64,000 nt of DNA from NCBI RefSeq assembly GCF_009727055.1, contig NW_024064458.1:483183-547182 (forward strand). The letters run 5' to 3'. This DNA comes from Benincasa hispida. Its lineage: Eukaryota > Streptophyta > Magnoliopsida > Cucurbitales > Cucurbitaceae. Below the pieces are notes generated by a model. That model ran no database searches. It saw only the letters and a program-made list of their open reading frames with translations, and was not told the origin of the DNA. This document shows, one piece after another, positions 10,986 through 23,540 of this stretch (positions are counted from its first letter, which is position 1; every line of letters begins with the position of its first letter). A program made the translations under genes and the position numbers.

Positions 10986-12029
10986 CCCCTTTCGTTATGC
11001 TATTTACATACCTTTTCTAAGACCACGTTTCTACAATACACCAATGAAACCAGGTTTAAGAAAAGTCCGTTCCATTCTGAAAACTCCGTTTGGTTCCAAA
11101 AAACTCCTTTCTGGAAAACCTCATTCAATAAATCTCTATTCAACAAAATGGCAGTTCAAATGAAGTTTAGATTTTAAAGAATTCACCATTACATGTTTGC
11201 TGTATGTTAACGATTTTAAGTTGTAGACAAATTTCATGAAAATTGTCAAATCAATCGTATAGTGATAAACAATCATATCACGATGGAAGATAGACAGAGA
11301 ACGAGAGCTAGATCCATGTAGCAAGAGCGAGACAGTTATCAAGGACAATTCTTGTAATCTCATACCGTGATAACGTTAGCAAAAGGTCAATTGACGGTTT
11401 TTTAAAAAATTGGGTCATTTGGCATTATGGGCCTAGATATTGGGTCATTGGCCTAAATTTCCCATTTTATTCTTCCTTAATAAAACCTTAAACCCTTTTA
11501 CATAATTTTCCTCCCTTTTTCCTCAATTAATTCCAAATTCTTTTTTACACTCCAAAAATCTATATTTTCCTCTTAAATTCCAATTCTTCAAAATTAAATC
11601 CAAATAAAATCTTAATCAATATCTCAATATCCTAATTTTTTCCGAAATTTCCTTCCAAAATAATTTAAATCCTCCAGCCACATAAAATAAATCGAATTAT
11701 CTTAATAAAATAATCCAATTTAACCTAACCCAAATGAGATCCCAATTAATTAAAAAATAATTAAATTGGAATTAATTTAATGAATTAATTAAATCTTTAA
11801 TTTCGATTAATCAAAAAATAAATTAACGAAAACTTACATGATAAATCAGGGTAATACAATTTATGTTTATCCTGTTATGTTAGTTTCACTGTTTTTTAAG
11901 CATTTCCGAAACGAATTTCTGTGGCACACGTGCTGAGGAATTCGATTCTTTCAAAACAGACATTTGACCGAACTGTAATTATGAATCACTCGTGAAGGAT
12001 CGACTTACGTATAATGGTTATATCCATGG
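10986..12029. other. No gene seen; presumed MULE flank and AT-rich DNA
   Basis: Purine-rich GAGCGAGAC text recurs at about 11280-11340. From about 11400 the sequence is AT-rich with no coding signal. I could not identify a MULE terminal inverted repeat by eye. Confidence 0.5.
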
Positions 12030-12115
12030 TGACACATCCCGCCTTGCGCCCGCCTCCTAAGCCCGAGGAAAGGTGTGAGGGACTGCAGATACTACGCTTT
12101 TGTTATACCTACTAC

Positions 12116-12878
12116 CTATGAAGCACAGACACAGATACGACTACACTATACAGATACGATCGGATACGGCGATTCGCCAATTTCTAAAAATCTAAGATAC
12201 AGATACATCTAAGGATGTATCATTTATATATATATATATTTCTAAAAAACGAGGATACTGATATGTTGAAGTTACATTTTTTTCTTTAAAAAAATTTAGG
12301 ATATAGATAAATTTAGCATACAAGTTAATAATAATAGCACAAAATAGAATACAAATATTGAAATACAATACAAAAAAAGCAACATCTAAGATGTTGAAGT
12401 ACAATAGTTAATAAAATGCAATAGAAAAGTAACTCATATTGAAAAAAAAAGAAGAAGAATATTAGAGAGAGAAGTATGAAGATAAACGAAGAACTTATTA
12501 TTGAAGATATTCAAATAGTTTATATTTTGGTGGATTTTGTGGAGACTCAAATGTGAAGATGGAGACTAGATGATTCTAGTTTAGGGTTTGGTCCGTTATT
12601 TTTTTTCTTTTAGTTTCGGACTCGAGTAGTGAGGTTTTTAAATAGGTTGCTTAATTTTAGATTGGGAAAGATTAGATGAGTTACTTGTCTTTTTTCTTTA
12701 AAAAAAAAGTTCGCATAGAAATAGATACGTCAAATCGCGTGTTAGATACGTATCTGAAAAAGTATCTAAAAATATAGATACGTCAAATCGTGTATCAGAT
12801 ACGTATCTGAAAATATTGGTATCCGATACGTGTCTGATACTGATTCTTTGCCTCACACGAAGTATCTGTGCTTCATAG
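12116..12878. mobile_element. 763-bp TIR element with 8-bp TSD (hAT-like, non-autonomous)
   Basis: The ends are CTATGAAGCACAGA and its exact reverse complement TCTGTGCTTCATAG. The flanking octamer CCTACTAC is present on both sides (12108-12115 and 12879-12886). The inside is AT-rich with GATACGT-type direct and inverted repeats near both ends and no transposase. An 8-bp TSD fits the hAT superfamily; the terminal bases are not the usual CAGGG, so the superfamily call is tentative. It inserted after the surrounding LTR. Confidence 0.9.
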
Positions 12879-14519
12879 CCTACTACCCATCTAAACCTCT
12901 TTAGTCTCAGTAAACTTTAAGTCAAGAAAATATACAACAGTTGATTAATTAGGTCCATTTTAAATACAACAATGTAATGTTTATACAACTCCCAGACTTA
13001 GCTACAAAGTTTACATGAATAACTCTAAAACCCCAGAAGTGTAACTGGGGCTGTGGCAGACCTCGACCTTAGCAACACCCTAAAACTCTTCACCTTTCGC
13101 TACCTGGGAAGAAAAATATGAGAGAAAAGAATGAGCTTCACAAAGCTCAGTGAGTGGTAAGAAACTTCTAGAGTCTATTTCAACTCATAAAAATAAGCAT
13201 ATCATAAATACGAGATTAATACTCAAACCTCTACTTTGAATGAGTCTGGTCTCAACTCCTATCTACACACACGGTAGATAGTTAACTGTTACTAATCATA
13301 AACGCTTACCCTTTTGTGTTTCCCTTTGTTCTCTATGTGCACATAGCTCCCTGCTCATGGGCTTAGAAGCTAGGCTCGTCAGCCCTCTGACCATCCCATA
13401 CAAGGTTCCTCCCACAAGCTCAGGAACTAGACCTCTCGGTCCCCTGACCATTCCATGAGGTTCCATTTGGATTCAAGAACTAGGTCTATTGACCCCCTGA
13501 CCATCCTGATCATATATTCACATTTTCATGTTATTTACTCATTCATAACATAAGTATATACAATTTACTCTAAAATATATGCTTAATACTTAAATGAAAG
13601 TACCACTCACCTTGGTAAGGTAGGAATCTTTTTTTCTAGAAGTTCCTTGATCACCTCGAGCTCCCTTTTGAACCCTAAGATCCAGATTCAATTTAAGGCT
13701 CATATTACTCATAGTTATAAGCCTTATCTCGAGATTCTTCCTGCAACAAACATGCTCTCGAATGTCTTAGAAAGCTTACTTTAAAATATTAGCTCAGAAA
13801 TTCACGTGGTTTTGCCGAAATCATCAAAACATCAAGACTGACTCAAGCTTACCTGACAACTGGACCCTTCTGTCTTTTCTTTATTCTCCAGTTGATTCCT
13901 TGGATCTTCTTCTCCGGCAACCCTAGACTTCCTTTGCATGAAACTTCATTCGTCTAGCTCCTACTAACTCAAGCTTCAACCTTCTCTCGGCATAGCAATT
14001 TGTCCGAGTGAGCTCATCAGTCTTGCGTAATGCAAGCCTCAACACCGCTCCATCGTGCAGTTTTTGTAGCCATCGCTTAGCTCAATCTGTGAAACCTAGA
14101 TTTCTATTTTCCTTACTTAAGCAAGTGATAAATAAACTAAGTGAAAGTTAAATTCTCAGTTAAGGGGAAGGAAATTTCTAAGTGTTAAGTAGATTTTCCT
14201 TGAATAATTTAAGTTGAGCTTTAATTGGTAAAATTGTAATGAAATTTGTATAATAAATAGGTTGTTGAAAATAGTTAGTGTGATTGGTGAAAGAAGGAAT
14301 GGGGAATTGAAAAGAAAAATATGGAAATTAAGTTTGGAAAATTTGGGGAAAAATTCAGTTAAGTATGGAGAAATTAGGTGATGTGTGTTATGGTTGAAGG
14401 ACCGAGAAAAATATGGAAGTTATGTGTAATACGTGTTGTGCACAAAGCATTGGAAGGTAAGTGACTAGTGGCACAATTGTGTAGAAATTACACGGAGACA
14501 AACAATGTTCGCAGTAGCT

Positions 14520-14872
14520 AAGAGCGCGATCGTTGAGAGCAAGATCATTGAGATCGAGACCAGCGAGATCATTGATAGCAAGATTTTGAGCAAGAAAGAT
14601 TGGAGAAAACAGTTGGAGAGAAAGATTGGAGAGAAAAGTTGGAGAGAAAGATGAAGAGAGCGAGATTGGAGAGAAAGTTGGAGGGAAAGCTAGAAAGAGC
14701 GAGAGAAGAGAGAGCGAGACTTTGAGCTAGAAAGTTGGAGAGAGCGAGAGTAGAGAGAGCGAGATTTTGAGCCAGAAAGTTGGAGAGAGCGAGAGTTTAA
14801 GCAAGAAAGTTGGAGAGAGCGAGATTTTGAGCGAGAAAGTGGGAGAGAGCGAGAGTGGAGAGAGTGAGAGCA
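14520..14872. repeat. Purine-rich GAGAGCGAGA array in LTR
   Basis: Many units of GAGAGAGCGAGA(TT)TTGAGC(C/A)AGAAAGTTG. The opposite strand gives a serine/arginine-rich chance ORF that should not be called a gene. Confidence 0.9.
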
Positions 14873-15232
14873 GCCTGTGCGCGTCAGCAACGCCTTGTCC
14901 GGTGCTACATTCAAACGTCAAGCCCACACCTCGCCTATGCATTGAATGGCCGAGCAAGCTTATGGGTGATGTATTTGGACGTGTTAGGGTGAATTATGCA
15001 TTTAAGAACCCTAATTTGAATAAAACAAAGCTTGAATACGTAAGAGCAAACGTCCATTAAAATCTAGGTGTCCGATTAAGAGAAATTCTTAAACCCTAAG
15101 AAACTGTGTTGGATGCGTTTGGGAAGAACACATTGAACCAAGGTGAAGTCAGCTTACGTTGATAAAGAGAGGATTAAACATTTGGCCATGCAGCCAAGTA
15201 GGTGCTATCAATCCCATGAGCAATTTGAACGT

Positions 15233-15243
15233 CTATAAATAGG
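15233..15243 (+). promoter_or_regulatory. TATA box of solo LTR
   Basis: CTATAAATAGG, followed within about 70 bases by a short ORF (15307-15552) of doubtful reality. Confidence 0.7.
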
Positions 15244-15987
15244 GAGTTGGGATTTCATTTTCAGATCACACAAAAATCATAAATTTCGTAGAGAAAGTAG
15301 CAGGCAATGAGGGTTCAGAGGAATGTGTCAAATTTGGACGAGAAGATCTTCCAATTTACTCGTGCGTTTGGAGTGATTTCAAAGCCATATGAAATTTCTG
15401 GAAGTCTAGTTTTCAGAATAGGGCTTCCAGAGGAAAAAGCTCAAAGGAACTGGGCTGGAGGTTGGGAAGAAGGCAGAAGGGTCAGACTGTCAGATCAGTC
15501 TGGGCCAGTCTTGAAGATTTTGAGATTCCGACCAAACCATGAAGTATTCTGAGCTGAAAGTTTAGGGTACGTTAAGACATTTTAGAATAAGTATGTAGAA
15601 GAAAGTATTTTCAAATAAGGTTCGAAACTATAAGTAATCTAAGTTGTAAATTGAATATGGATTCTAGGGGTGAAAAAGGGACCCGAGGAGCTACTAGAGT
15701 GAAAAGTTCTTAAGAATTCGAGGTGAGTGGCTAAAATATTTTCGAACTAAAATGTTTGAAAGCATGTTTGCGAAAATATTCTCATGCCTACTAGTTTTCT
15801 AAAGTGGTTTCTAAGCAAGTTTGAATTGTGATTTGAATGCATACATATTGTTGAAAAACTATTTACATATGTATATGTACTGATTTTATCCAGCATGCGT
15901 TACCATCTTTAAAGCCATGTTGTATATGTGTTATACTATACATGCTTTAAAGAGAAAAGTTATTTATAAATAGTTTTGGTAAAATGC

Positions 15988-16120
15988 GATGTTGAAGTAC
16001 AAGGAGAAGGCATCCACTCAACTAGATACTGAAGTACAAGGAGAAGGTATCTATTGGTACTGAAGTACGTTTGAGAAGGTATCCTAGTAGCTCGATACTA
16101 AAGTATAAGGAGAAGGTATC
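15988..16120. repeat. Four copies of a GATACTGAAGTACAAGGAGAAGGTATC unit
   Basis: Imperfect direct repeats about 30-40 bp apart, downstream of the TATA box. The related LTR carries the reverse complement at about 26365-26522. Confidence 0.8.
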
Positions 16121-16805
16121 TGAGCAGTAGTACCTAATGTGGCCACAGGTGAATAAAGTCAGAGATTGAGCAAAAGGGTTCTCTCTGGACTAGTAGTTGG
16201 TATTGGGATTATTTTACCAGTTATATAGTACTTTGATTTGAGAAATGATTTTACTGTTTTATGTTTAAAACAGTTTTATATACATTACGCTTGGAAATTG
16301 TTTATGCTGCATTAAATTATATTTCAGATAAAACTATCTTATGAAATTATGCATGAGAATTTACTATGTTTTCTCGGTCACTCACTGGGCGTAAGCTCAC
16401 CCCGTTTTCAAATGTTTTGTTCACCCCCCCCCCCCCCCACAAGTAGCGGTCAAATCCTCTGAAGATAACTCAGTGTCTGTTCTGCCACTAAAGGACTAAA
16501 AGACTTGTAACCATTTGCTGGTGGTTACAGTTAAGATTGTACACATGTTACTATTGTTCATATAAGGACTAGGGTTTGTGGGTTTTGGACTTGTAAATTA
16601 ATGTTGTAAATACTCTAAACATATTAAGTTTCTAAGTTAATAAATTGTGGGCCTACAGCTGTTCCATTGCATATAATTTCTATTTGGTATCAGAGTTATT
16701 CCGCAAAAGTTTTTAGGCAGTAAGTGTCAGCACGTAAGGGTGATAATTGCTGCGTTATGCCCTCTCTAGGCTAAAGGGTGATCTGGGGCCCGGTGTGACA
16801 CAATC

Positions 16806-17480
16806 GTTTAATGAATCTCTCCGCTGTAATTTTAGTGCTTGCATCCATCACTTAGCACCAAAGCCCCATCGTGTAGCTCAATCGTTTAGCAAACGATCTC
16901 GCTCTCAACGATCTCATACATAGCCTATCTCTTAACTGCCGTGCCCATCGTTTATCTCTATCGTTTAATACTGACGCCTTATCGTCTAATGCATCCATTC
17001 ACCACATAGCGTCATTGCCCAGCATCTGCGTCTACCATGTAACGGCCACCGCTCAGTATTCCACCTATTGTATAGCGCTGACACCCATCGTCTAGCGTCC
17101 ACGCCCATCGCGTAGCGCCATCGTGTAGTTTATCGCTTAGCGCCCGCGCAATCGTTTAATGCTTAATGCTATCGTCTAGCTTCCACGCTTATCGTCTAAC
17201 GCTTACCGTGATCGTGTAGTGTCTTTGCCTATCATATAGCCCGATCGTCTAGCACGTCACTTCTCATCGTTTAATGCTGCATGCATCTTCACGATCGTCT
17301 AGCGCATCACTGAGCTCCACGCATTTGCTACACGATCACCTACCTCATCGTGTAGCGCCATTCACTGCTATACGATCGCCTACATCATCGTGTAGCATCG
17401 CTCATTTGCTATACAATTGTCTACCTCATCGTGTAGCACATCGTGTAGTGCCGCTCATTTGCTACACGTTCGTCTGCCTG
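16806..17480. repeat. ATCGTNTAGCGC array in reverse LTR
   Basis: Dozens of degenerate units such as CCATCGTGTAGCGC and ACGATCGTCTAGC. The same motif on the other strand fills 33290-33830. Confidence 0.85.
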
Positions 17481-17849
17481 ACGCCTTGTGCTCAACATCT
17501 TGTTCTCTCCGGTCTCGCTCACGCATTCTCAACGCATGAACAACTCTTGGCAACACCTCTTGCCAACGCTTCGGCCAACATGCGTTCAACCTCACAAGTT
17601 CACACATGGTTGCCTTCGGCTTCACACTATACTTAGCCTCATCTTATACGTTAACACCATACACATGGTTTCTTTTGACTTTACACTTAGCCAAATTTCA
17701 CTAATTAAGGCTTATCTCCAAACTTCTCAAGGAAAATCTATTCAACACTTAGTAATTTCCTTCTCTCCAACATAGGATTTAACTTTCTTTTAGTTAATTC
17801 CCTTAATTACTTGTTTAAGTAGGGAAAATTGAAATTCATGGTTCGCACA

Positions 17850-18870
17850 TGGACACAACATGTTCTACAGTGCATAAGAGTGCAATTATGGGTCTATAGT
17901 GGTTTGTCCCATAGTTAATGAATATTGATTAATATAATTAAAAAGTTTAATTAATTACTCTTTGATCATTGAAACTTTGTAGGTTCATTAGGTTCTCATA
18001 CTATCTCACAACGGATTAACAAGGACCATAACTTGCAAGAATAATTTGAATTGTCCAAATTAGCTCAGGGAAATACATATTAAATGCATATGTTATTATT
18101 AATATAAAGTATAATGTGTATCAATACATTATAATATATAGTTAATAATAAATATGATTTATAATTAAAACTATATATTTTGGGATTATTAATTTGACTG
18201 AGATTCAAATATTAAATTAATATAAATAAGATCTATATTAAAATTATAGATTAAGAGTTAATATGAATCAGATTCATATTAAAATTATAGGTTATGAGAG
18301 AAATGTACGTTTGAATATGATTCAAATATATAATTAAATATTGGATATTTAATGAGTTTTATTTTATTTTATTTAATTAAAATAAACTATTTTAACTAAA
18401 TTAAATAAAAACCACTCCCCTTAACGATGAGGATTGGTGATGGACAGGGAGTTACAATTCCCTCTCACGTTAAAAACCATTCCTTCTGCAGTTTGCAAGA
18501 TGTTAATACACTCTCAGCAAAAAATAAATCTCTCTCTCAATTGACACAGTGAAGAAAGTTCTCTGCAAAAATTATTTTACCCTTTTCTCTTTAAAGCACT
18601 TCCAAGTGAGATTCCTTGTCAAAGATATAGTTGAGAAGATCAATTGGAGGCATCCAATTTATAGAAAAAGAGACCTCAATTTATTGAGAAAAGGCTTGGA
18701 GAATAATTGAAAACAATCTTCAAAGGTAATTCTTTCTAAAACCTATTTATGCTTAACCTTAAAATAATTACAGCATGTTGATGTGTGTTTTATTTTTAAC
18801 TTTCTATAATTCCATCTCCCCAAAATCCAAACAAAAGTGTTAATATCTTCCATTGTAGGATCCAATCCCA
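17850..18870 (+). repeat. Probable copia 5' LTR and leader, left end lost
   Basis: Very AT-rich, with no gene. It lies between the reverse gypsy LTR and a copia reverse transcriptase in the same orientation. Its layout resembles the copia LTR at 40450-42094 (AT-rich middle, then pyrimidine-rich end). No primer binding site was recognised. Confidence 0.4.
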
Positions 18871-18879
18871 TCAAGTTCA

Positions 18880-19872
18880 ATTGTTCATCTCTTTTTTTTT
18901 TTTTTTGTTTTTTTTTTTTGTTTTTTTAGATGATATGCTCATAGTTGCAAAGTCCATGTTTGATATTCAAAAGTTGAAGGATCTTCTCAATGTTGAGTTT
19001 GATATGAAGGATTTGGGTGCTGCACAAAATCTTTTGGTATGGAGATCTATAGGGTTAGAGATAAAGCTTTTCCTATCACAAAAAGACTATTCATAAGATA
19101 TTATTCAAGTTTGGTATGTCATCAGCAAAGCCTATAGATACTCCTAATATTACAAATTCTCGTTCGCCATCTGTATTTTCATCACAGTCTGAAGGTAAGT
19201 AGGGGTATATGTCTCGAGTTCCATATGTTAGTACTGGGAAGTCTGATGTATGCTCTAATTTGTACTAGGCCTAATCTATCCCATAATGTTAGTGTTGTCA
19301 GTAGGTTCATGGGTCAACCTGGAAAGGAACACTAGCAAGCTATTAAGAGGAGTTTTCATTACCTTAGAGGTACGTCTTATGTTCATCTCATTTGTGAGAA
19401 TGATACAAAGTGTTTGGTGATGGATTATTCTGATTTTTATTATGCTAGAGATGTAGATAGTAGGAGGTCTTTGACTGGTTATGTATTCACTCTAGGTGTT
19501 CCGTTGTTAGTTGGAAGGAAAAATTACAACCTACAGTTACTTTGTCTACTATTGAAGCAGAGTGCATGGACTTTTCAGAAGCTGCTAAAGAGGGAATATA
19601 GTTGAAAGGGCTTGTTGGTGATCTTGATTTACATCATCATTGGACTATTGTATATTGTGATAGTTTAAGTGCAATATGCCTAGAAAAGGATGAAGTTCAT
19701 CATGAGAGGACCAAATACATAAACGTAAGATATCACTTCTTAAGAAATGAACAACGATTTAAGATAATGAAATTTGGTATTGGTGGTAATCCTGTTGATA
19801 TGTCCCTTATGTCGATTCTACATGGCATGTTCCAACATTGTTTGAACTTGCTGAATGTTCTGAATTGTTAGT
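18880..19872 (+). pseudogene. Ty1-copia reverse transcriptase/RNase H remnant
   Basis: A T-rich run leads into LDDMLIVAKSM (the DD of the catalytic YVDD motif), then LNVEFDMKDLGAAQ. After a frame change it reads SSAKPIDTP, SRVPYVS, CTRPNLSHNVSVVSRFMGQPGK, and GYVFTLGV, ending with the RNase H segment VYCDSLSAICLEK (Asp) and HHERTKYINVRYHFLRNEQ. Several frameshifts and stops (19096, 19200, 19330, 19605) break it. All sequence upstream of the catalytic motif is missing. It feeds into the polypurine region and 3' LTR at 19987. Confidence 0.85.
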
Positions 19873-19986
19873 GGTTCCTTTTATGACACTCTAAGGCATG
19901 AGGGAGAGTTGGGTACATTTTAGTTTTCTTATGTTACATCTAATACATCTGCTATTTGTGAGAGAATTCTAGTCAAGGTGGAGTTT

Positions 19987-20265
19987 TGTTGGAATATCTT
20001 GAATTTTTTATTTGGCTCTTCGATCGACCAAGTAATTCATTATGGATTATTGGCACAAGCCTTTTTGGTGTCATTTAATTCCCCAAAAGAGCCAAATATC
20101 AAAAGAAAAATTAGAAAACCGAACTACTCCTATCACTATAAAGACATAACAATAGTGGTAAGTCTGAGTCGACCCGCAGGGAAGCACGATTTGTTTTGTT
20201 TAAGAGCCACTATTCGGTAACTTCCCACCATGTGGCTGAGGATACATCGGGGGGGGGGGGTTGTG
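19987..20265 (+). repeat. 3' LTR of copia element, first part
   Basis: It starts TGTTGGAATATC after TCAAGGTGGAGTTT. It is interrupted by the reverse LTR at about 20266-21595. Its probable end resumes at 21596-21760, which carries AAAATTGTTTGCCTTCTACCCCTGGATGTAGC, a pattern usual for copia LTR ends. A run of ten G lies at about 20251-20260. Confidence 0.65.
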
Positions 20266-20992
20266 GGTTGGTGAATGTAAAAGATAATATAATTGGATAA
20301 ACATAAAATAAAAGGATAAATGTAAACAAAAGATGAGAATTATCTAATTTCGAGAGCAAGAGAGAACCTATGTAATTTTAATCATTGAAATTCTGTTAAT
20401 TGGGATATGCAATTGATTTATGTGTTCACAATACTTGCTTGACATGACAAAGCTAGCTTCTACAAGGCAGACAACTAGCTAGGACCGAATCAAAAAAAGC
20501 ATCCTAAATAAAAGTACATGCATTAAATCCTATTTGGGTTCGATAGCGATCATTTAAGACTAATCACATGCGCATCAAGCTTTAGGATTCCATTTTGTCG
20601 ATTAATTAATGGGAAAGCCCTAACTCAATCAACCGATTTATTCTTGAACTAGATCAAGCATGCATCCTAAGACCCAAGACCAACCTATAAATCCATAGTA
20701 TCACAATCAACTATTTGCTATGGGGGTGAATTTAAGCATAACGAATATTAGAGAAACGTGCAAACCCAAAATCAACTAGCTACGACATACATTTATGATA
20801 GGGGTATTAATCGAAACACAAATATATATAAAAAATCAAGTAAGATTCAAGGAAACATAAATTCATTATGCATTAAATCCGAAGAACATAAATATCAAAA
20901 AAACACATAGGGTCTTTGTTCCAAAACCTAGATAGAAGTTACCTCAACATCTCATAGACAAGAAGAAGTGGAAAAGTCCAATACGACATTTA

Positions 20993-21045
<53 letters not shown>

Positions 21046-21595
21046 GTAAATTCTAATCTAAGATGCTAAAATCTGAAGGGAGAAGAAAAAAAAATCGAAT
21101 TCGCCTCCAAAGTCCAATCTGACATTTACCTCCATCGAATTCGCCTCCAAAAGATAGCATGTTTGACCTAAAATCAAAGAGAATATTTATAAAAATCGAG
21201 CTTCCATTGATTCAGACCTCGAGTGTTAGGGTAGCATTGAGGTAGCGTTGCAACGCTGGTAAAAATTTGAAGCGCGCATGGATTCAGTACTTCTTCGTCA
21301 AAATTCGTAGTGTTGCAACGCTATTCCTTCAATTGCACATTCTGTCTTATAGCGTTGGACAAGCGTTAGGCGAGCGTTGCAACTCTGTGATAGGGGCATT
21401 TTGGTAATTTCCTCTCATTTGAAGTCCGGATGCTCAAATCACCTCCAAATTGCTTCAAATTAACACCGTTCTTCACTAAATGGTCAATTCTACCTCTCGA
21501 TTGCTCAGTATCTACAAAATAAGACAATAAATACATAAAATCCAATAACAAGCCCAAATTAAGCTAAGAATAATAGCTCTTTTTTAGAGCTATCA
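20266..21595 (-). repeat. Reverse LTR with terminal hairpin (Athila/Tat-like)
   Basis: On the minus strand it starts TGATAGCTCTAAAAAAGAGC at 21595, a hairpin with an ATAGCTCT stem. The left boundary is approximate. It includes a 14-bp perfect palindrome AGCGTTGCAACGCT (about 21245) and two decayed copies, and a poly(A) run at about 20993-21043. Confidence 0.6.
20993..21044. repeat. Poly(A) run, about 50 bases
   Basis: Uninterrupted A run; its length in the assembly may be unreliable. Confidence 0.9.
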
Positions 21596-21879
21596 ATTAT
21601 GTAACATTCTATCTAATAAAATTGTTTGCCTTCTACCCCTGGATGTAGCTACACAAATTTTTGAATTAATTTTCTATATTTTACGTTTCTTTTTATATTT
21701 CTTATTTGTCGATTTTGTAATAGTTTCTTGGATTTCATTAATGCATAGACTATTTTTAGCATGTATGTGCTTAGTGTTTTTGAACAATTGACCATTGTTT
21801 GGATGATATTTACTTGATATCTTGCTTGAGAGAGAGAGCATTATTAACATAAGAGAAATTTTTATGATTTCTCAAACCT

Positions 21880-22790
21880 GGATGATATGTGTTGAAAACT
21901 ATTGCTGTGTTCCTCCATGATATCCTTGATGTCTGCCCACAAAGTTTGCTGCTTCAGTCTCATATTGATCTCCTGACTGCTAGTTTACAATTTCAGCTGC
22001 CATAGCTGCTTGAGTTAGATGGACGATATATTGGGGCCCGGTTACCTGCAACTAATTGACTCAAAGCATTAGTAAGTGGAGCCATTTGAGCTTTAAAAAA
22101 ATTTAGCTCATATAGTCCCATCACTTTGGTTGTTGATGATCTCTCACTAGGCCAATTGTAACTTGTATGGGCCATATCCTCCAAAAGAGTATGAGCTTCA
22201 TGGGTTGTCTTTTCAAATATAGACCCTCCTGCGACAACATCTAAGATGGATTTCGTGGTACTAATTAATCCATTATAAAACAATTACATTCGCATCCAGT
22301 CCAAAAATCCTTGTTGAGGACACCTCCTGAGAAGATCCTTATACCGTTCCCATGCCTCTTAGAGCTGCTCACCATCATGTCGACGGAATATTCCAATCTC
22401 CATCCTCAGTCAGGTGGTCTTAGCTGGCGGAAAATATTTGTTAAAAAAAATCTCGTGTCAACTCATCCGATGTCGTAATGCTTTCAGATGGGATAGTTTC
22501 TAACCAGTTCTTGGCTCGGTGCTGCAAGGAAAAAGGGAGCAGTTTTAGTTTAATAACATAATTAGAAACACCATTTCTTTTTACAGTCTCACATGTTTCA
22601 AGGCGATATGAGATGTTTATGAGGATCATCATTGGGATATTCTCTAAAATCATTGTCCCTTGCAATTTTAATCAGGCTAGGTTTTAGTTTAAAGTTGTTT
22701 GCATTGATTGGAGCATGCACAATCCTATGTTGAGCTACCTGTAAGATTGGTTTAAAATATTCCCTTATAATCTGTTGGGGTACTCATGCC
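21880..22790 (-). pseudogene. Athila-type gypsy gag remnant
   Basis: The minus strand encodes a capsid-like Gag that would form the particle shell. Visible pieces: DNDFREYPNDDPHKHL (frame-broken, near 22640), LLPFSLQHRAKNWLETIPSES (22500-22560), then LDWMRMQLFYNGL (about 22270-22310, start lost) and TKSILDVVAGGSIFEKTTHEA (22200-22260), and a C-terminal part NWPSERSS. Open stretches at 22441-22665 and 21993-22283 are joined by frameshifts and stops. No protease or reverse transcriptase is found to the left, where copia and LTR sequence begins. Confidence 0.78.
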
Positions 22791-22984
22791 ATCTCCAAGA
22801 TTCATCTTTTTGCACTTGAGATTTTTCCTAAAAGATCTTTCTATCTTAGAATCAAAAGGCAAAAGATTAGATTTTATGGTACGTGGCATACACCACAATA
22901 TCTCCACATAAAAAAAGGAAATATAAAATATACCTTAAAATAAAATCTATCCAATTCTATAAATATTAAATCAACCCATTACTC

Positions 22985-23540
22985 TAATCTCCAATAATGT
23001 CACCAAAAACTTGATATGAATACACGAGCACATGCGTCAAATATAATATAGAAAATTACCTTGAGAGACCGAGGATCGTCTTCTGGAGATCAAATGCCCA
23101 TACTATGTTTATCTATTTTAGAATCATGTTGATTTTATTTAAGGATTGGAATCTAAATGTTTGAAAATAAATAAAAACAAATGTAAGATAGAGATTGAAA
23201 TTAAAGAGATAAATATGTTTAAGAGTGTTGATTTCCATAATTCATTAATTAAGTCATGTAAAGGTTTCATGAAATACTGTGACAATGATATATTTAAGCT
23301 TATAAACTATTATCTTGATTATTATCTTTCAACAATAATCTTTTATCAGAAATCAAGCTAAATTATGTAGTTATAAATCATAGAATTATTCCGAGTATTT
23401 ACTTGTATATCGTAATTTATTCTTTTCACATAGGTTTGATTAATAGCTTAATTTCAACACATCGATTGATAAATTTCATGTATATATTGAGCCTTTCTCA
23501 ATCACTCAATGAATAAGAGAAAAAATCTTTTCCTATATTG
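22985..23540 (-). repeat. Primer-binding region and 5' LTR/leader of the Athila-type element
   Basis: On the minus strand, just upstream of gag, TTTTTGGTGACATTATTGGAGATT (in two pieces of under 20 bases: TTTTTGGTGACATT, ATTGGAGATT) looks like a decayed tRNA-Asp site (TGGCGCCGTTGCCGGGGA). Next come a GACCGAGGATCGTC segment and AT-rich sequence. The right border is unclear. No gene seen. Confidence 0.5.

Larger units (their letters stand above)
14088..16800 (+). repeat. Solo gypsy LTR with TSD CAATC
   Basis: It starts TGTGAAACCT and ends CCCGGTGTGACA, with CAATC directly before (14083-14087) and after (16801-16805). The reverse LTR continues on both sides, so this 2713-bp LTR landed inside it. 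No internal region is present, which fits unequal recombination between two LTRs. It resembles the LTR at 25674-28424 downstream of the TATA box. It holds a 15-base C run at 16424-16438 and a primer-binding-site-like TTGGTATCAGAG at 16684-16695. Confidence 0.92.
12030..17849 (-). repeat. Reverse gypsy LTR, broken by two insertions
   Basis: On the minus strand it starts TGTGCGAACC at 17849 and ends GGCGGGATGTGTCA at 12030. Without the insertions at 12116-12878 and 14088-16800 it is about 2.3 kb, and it matches the plus-strand LTR at 32939-35487 in start, repeat array (16806-17480), 75-bp-type repeats (about 13360-13510) and end. Flanks CATGG and TGGAC do not form a clear TSD. Confidence 0.82.

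Noticed and set aside
10757..11177. Leucine/serine-rich and Glu/Arg-rich ORFs on both strands
   Set aside because: They read through the 24-bp minisatellite and show no independent coding signal.
14690..14957. Serine/arginine-rich minus-strand ORFs resembling splicing factors
   Set aside because: They are the reverse strand of the GAGAGCGAGA array in an LTR.
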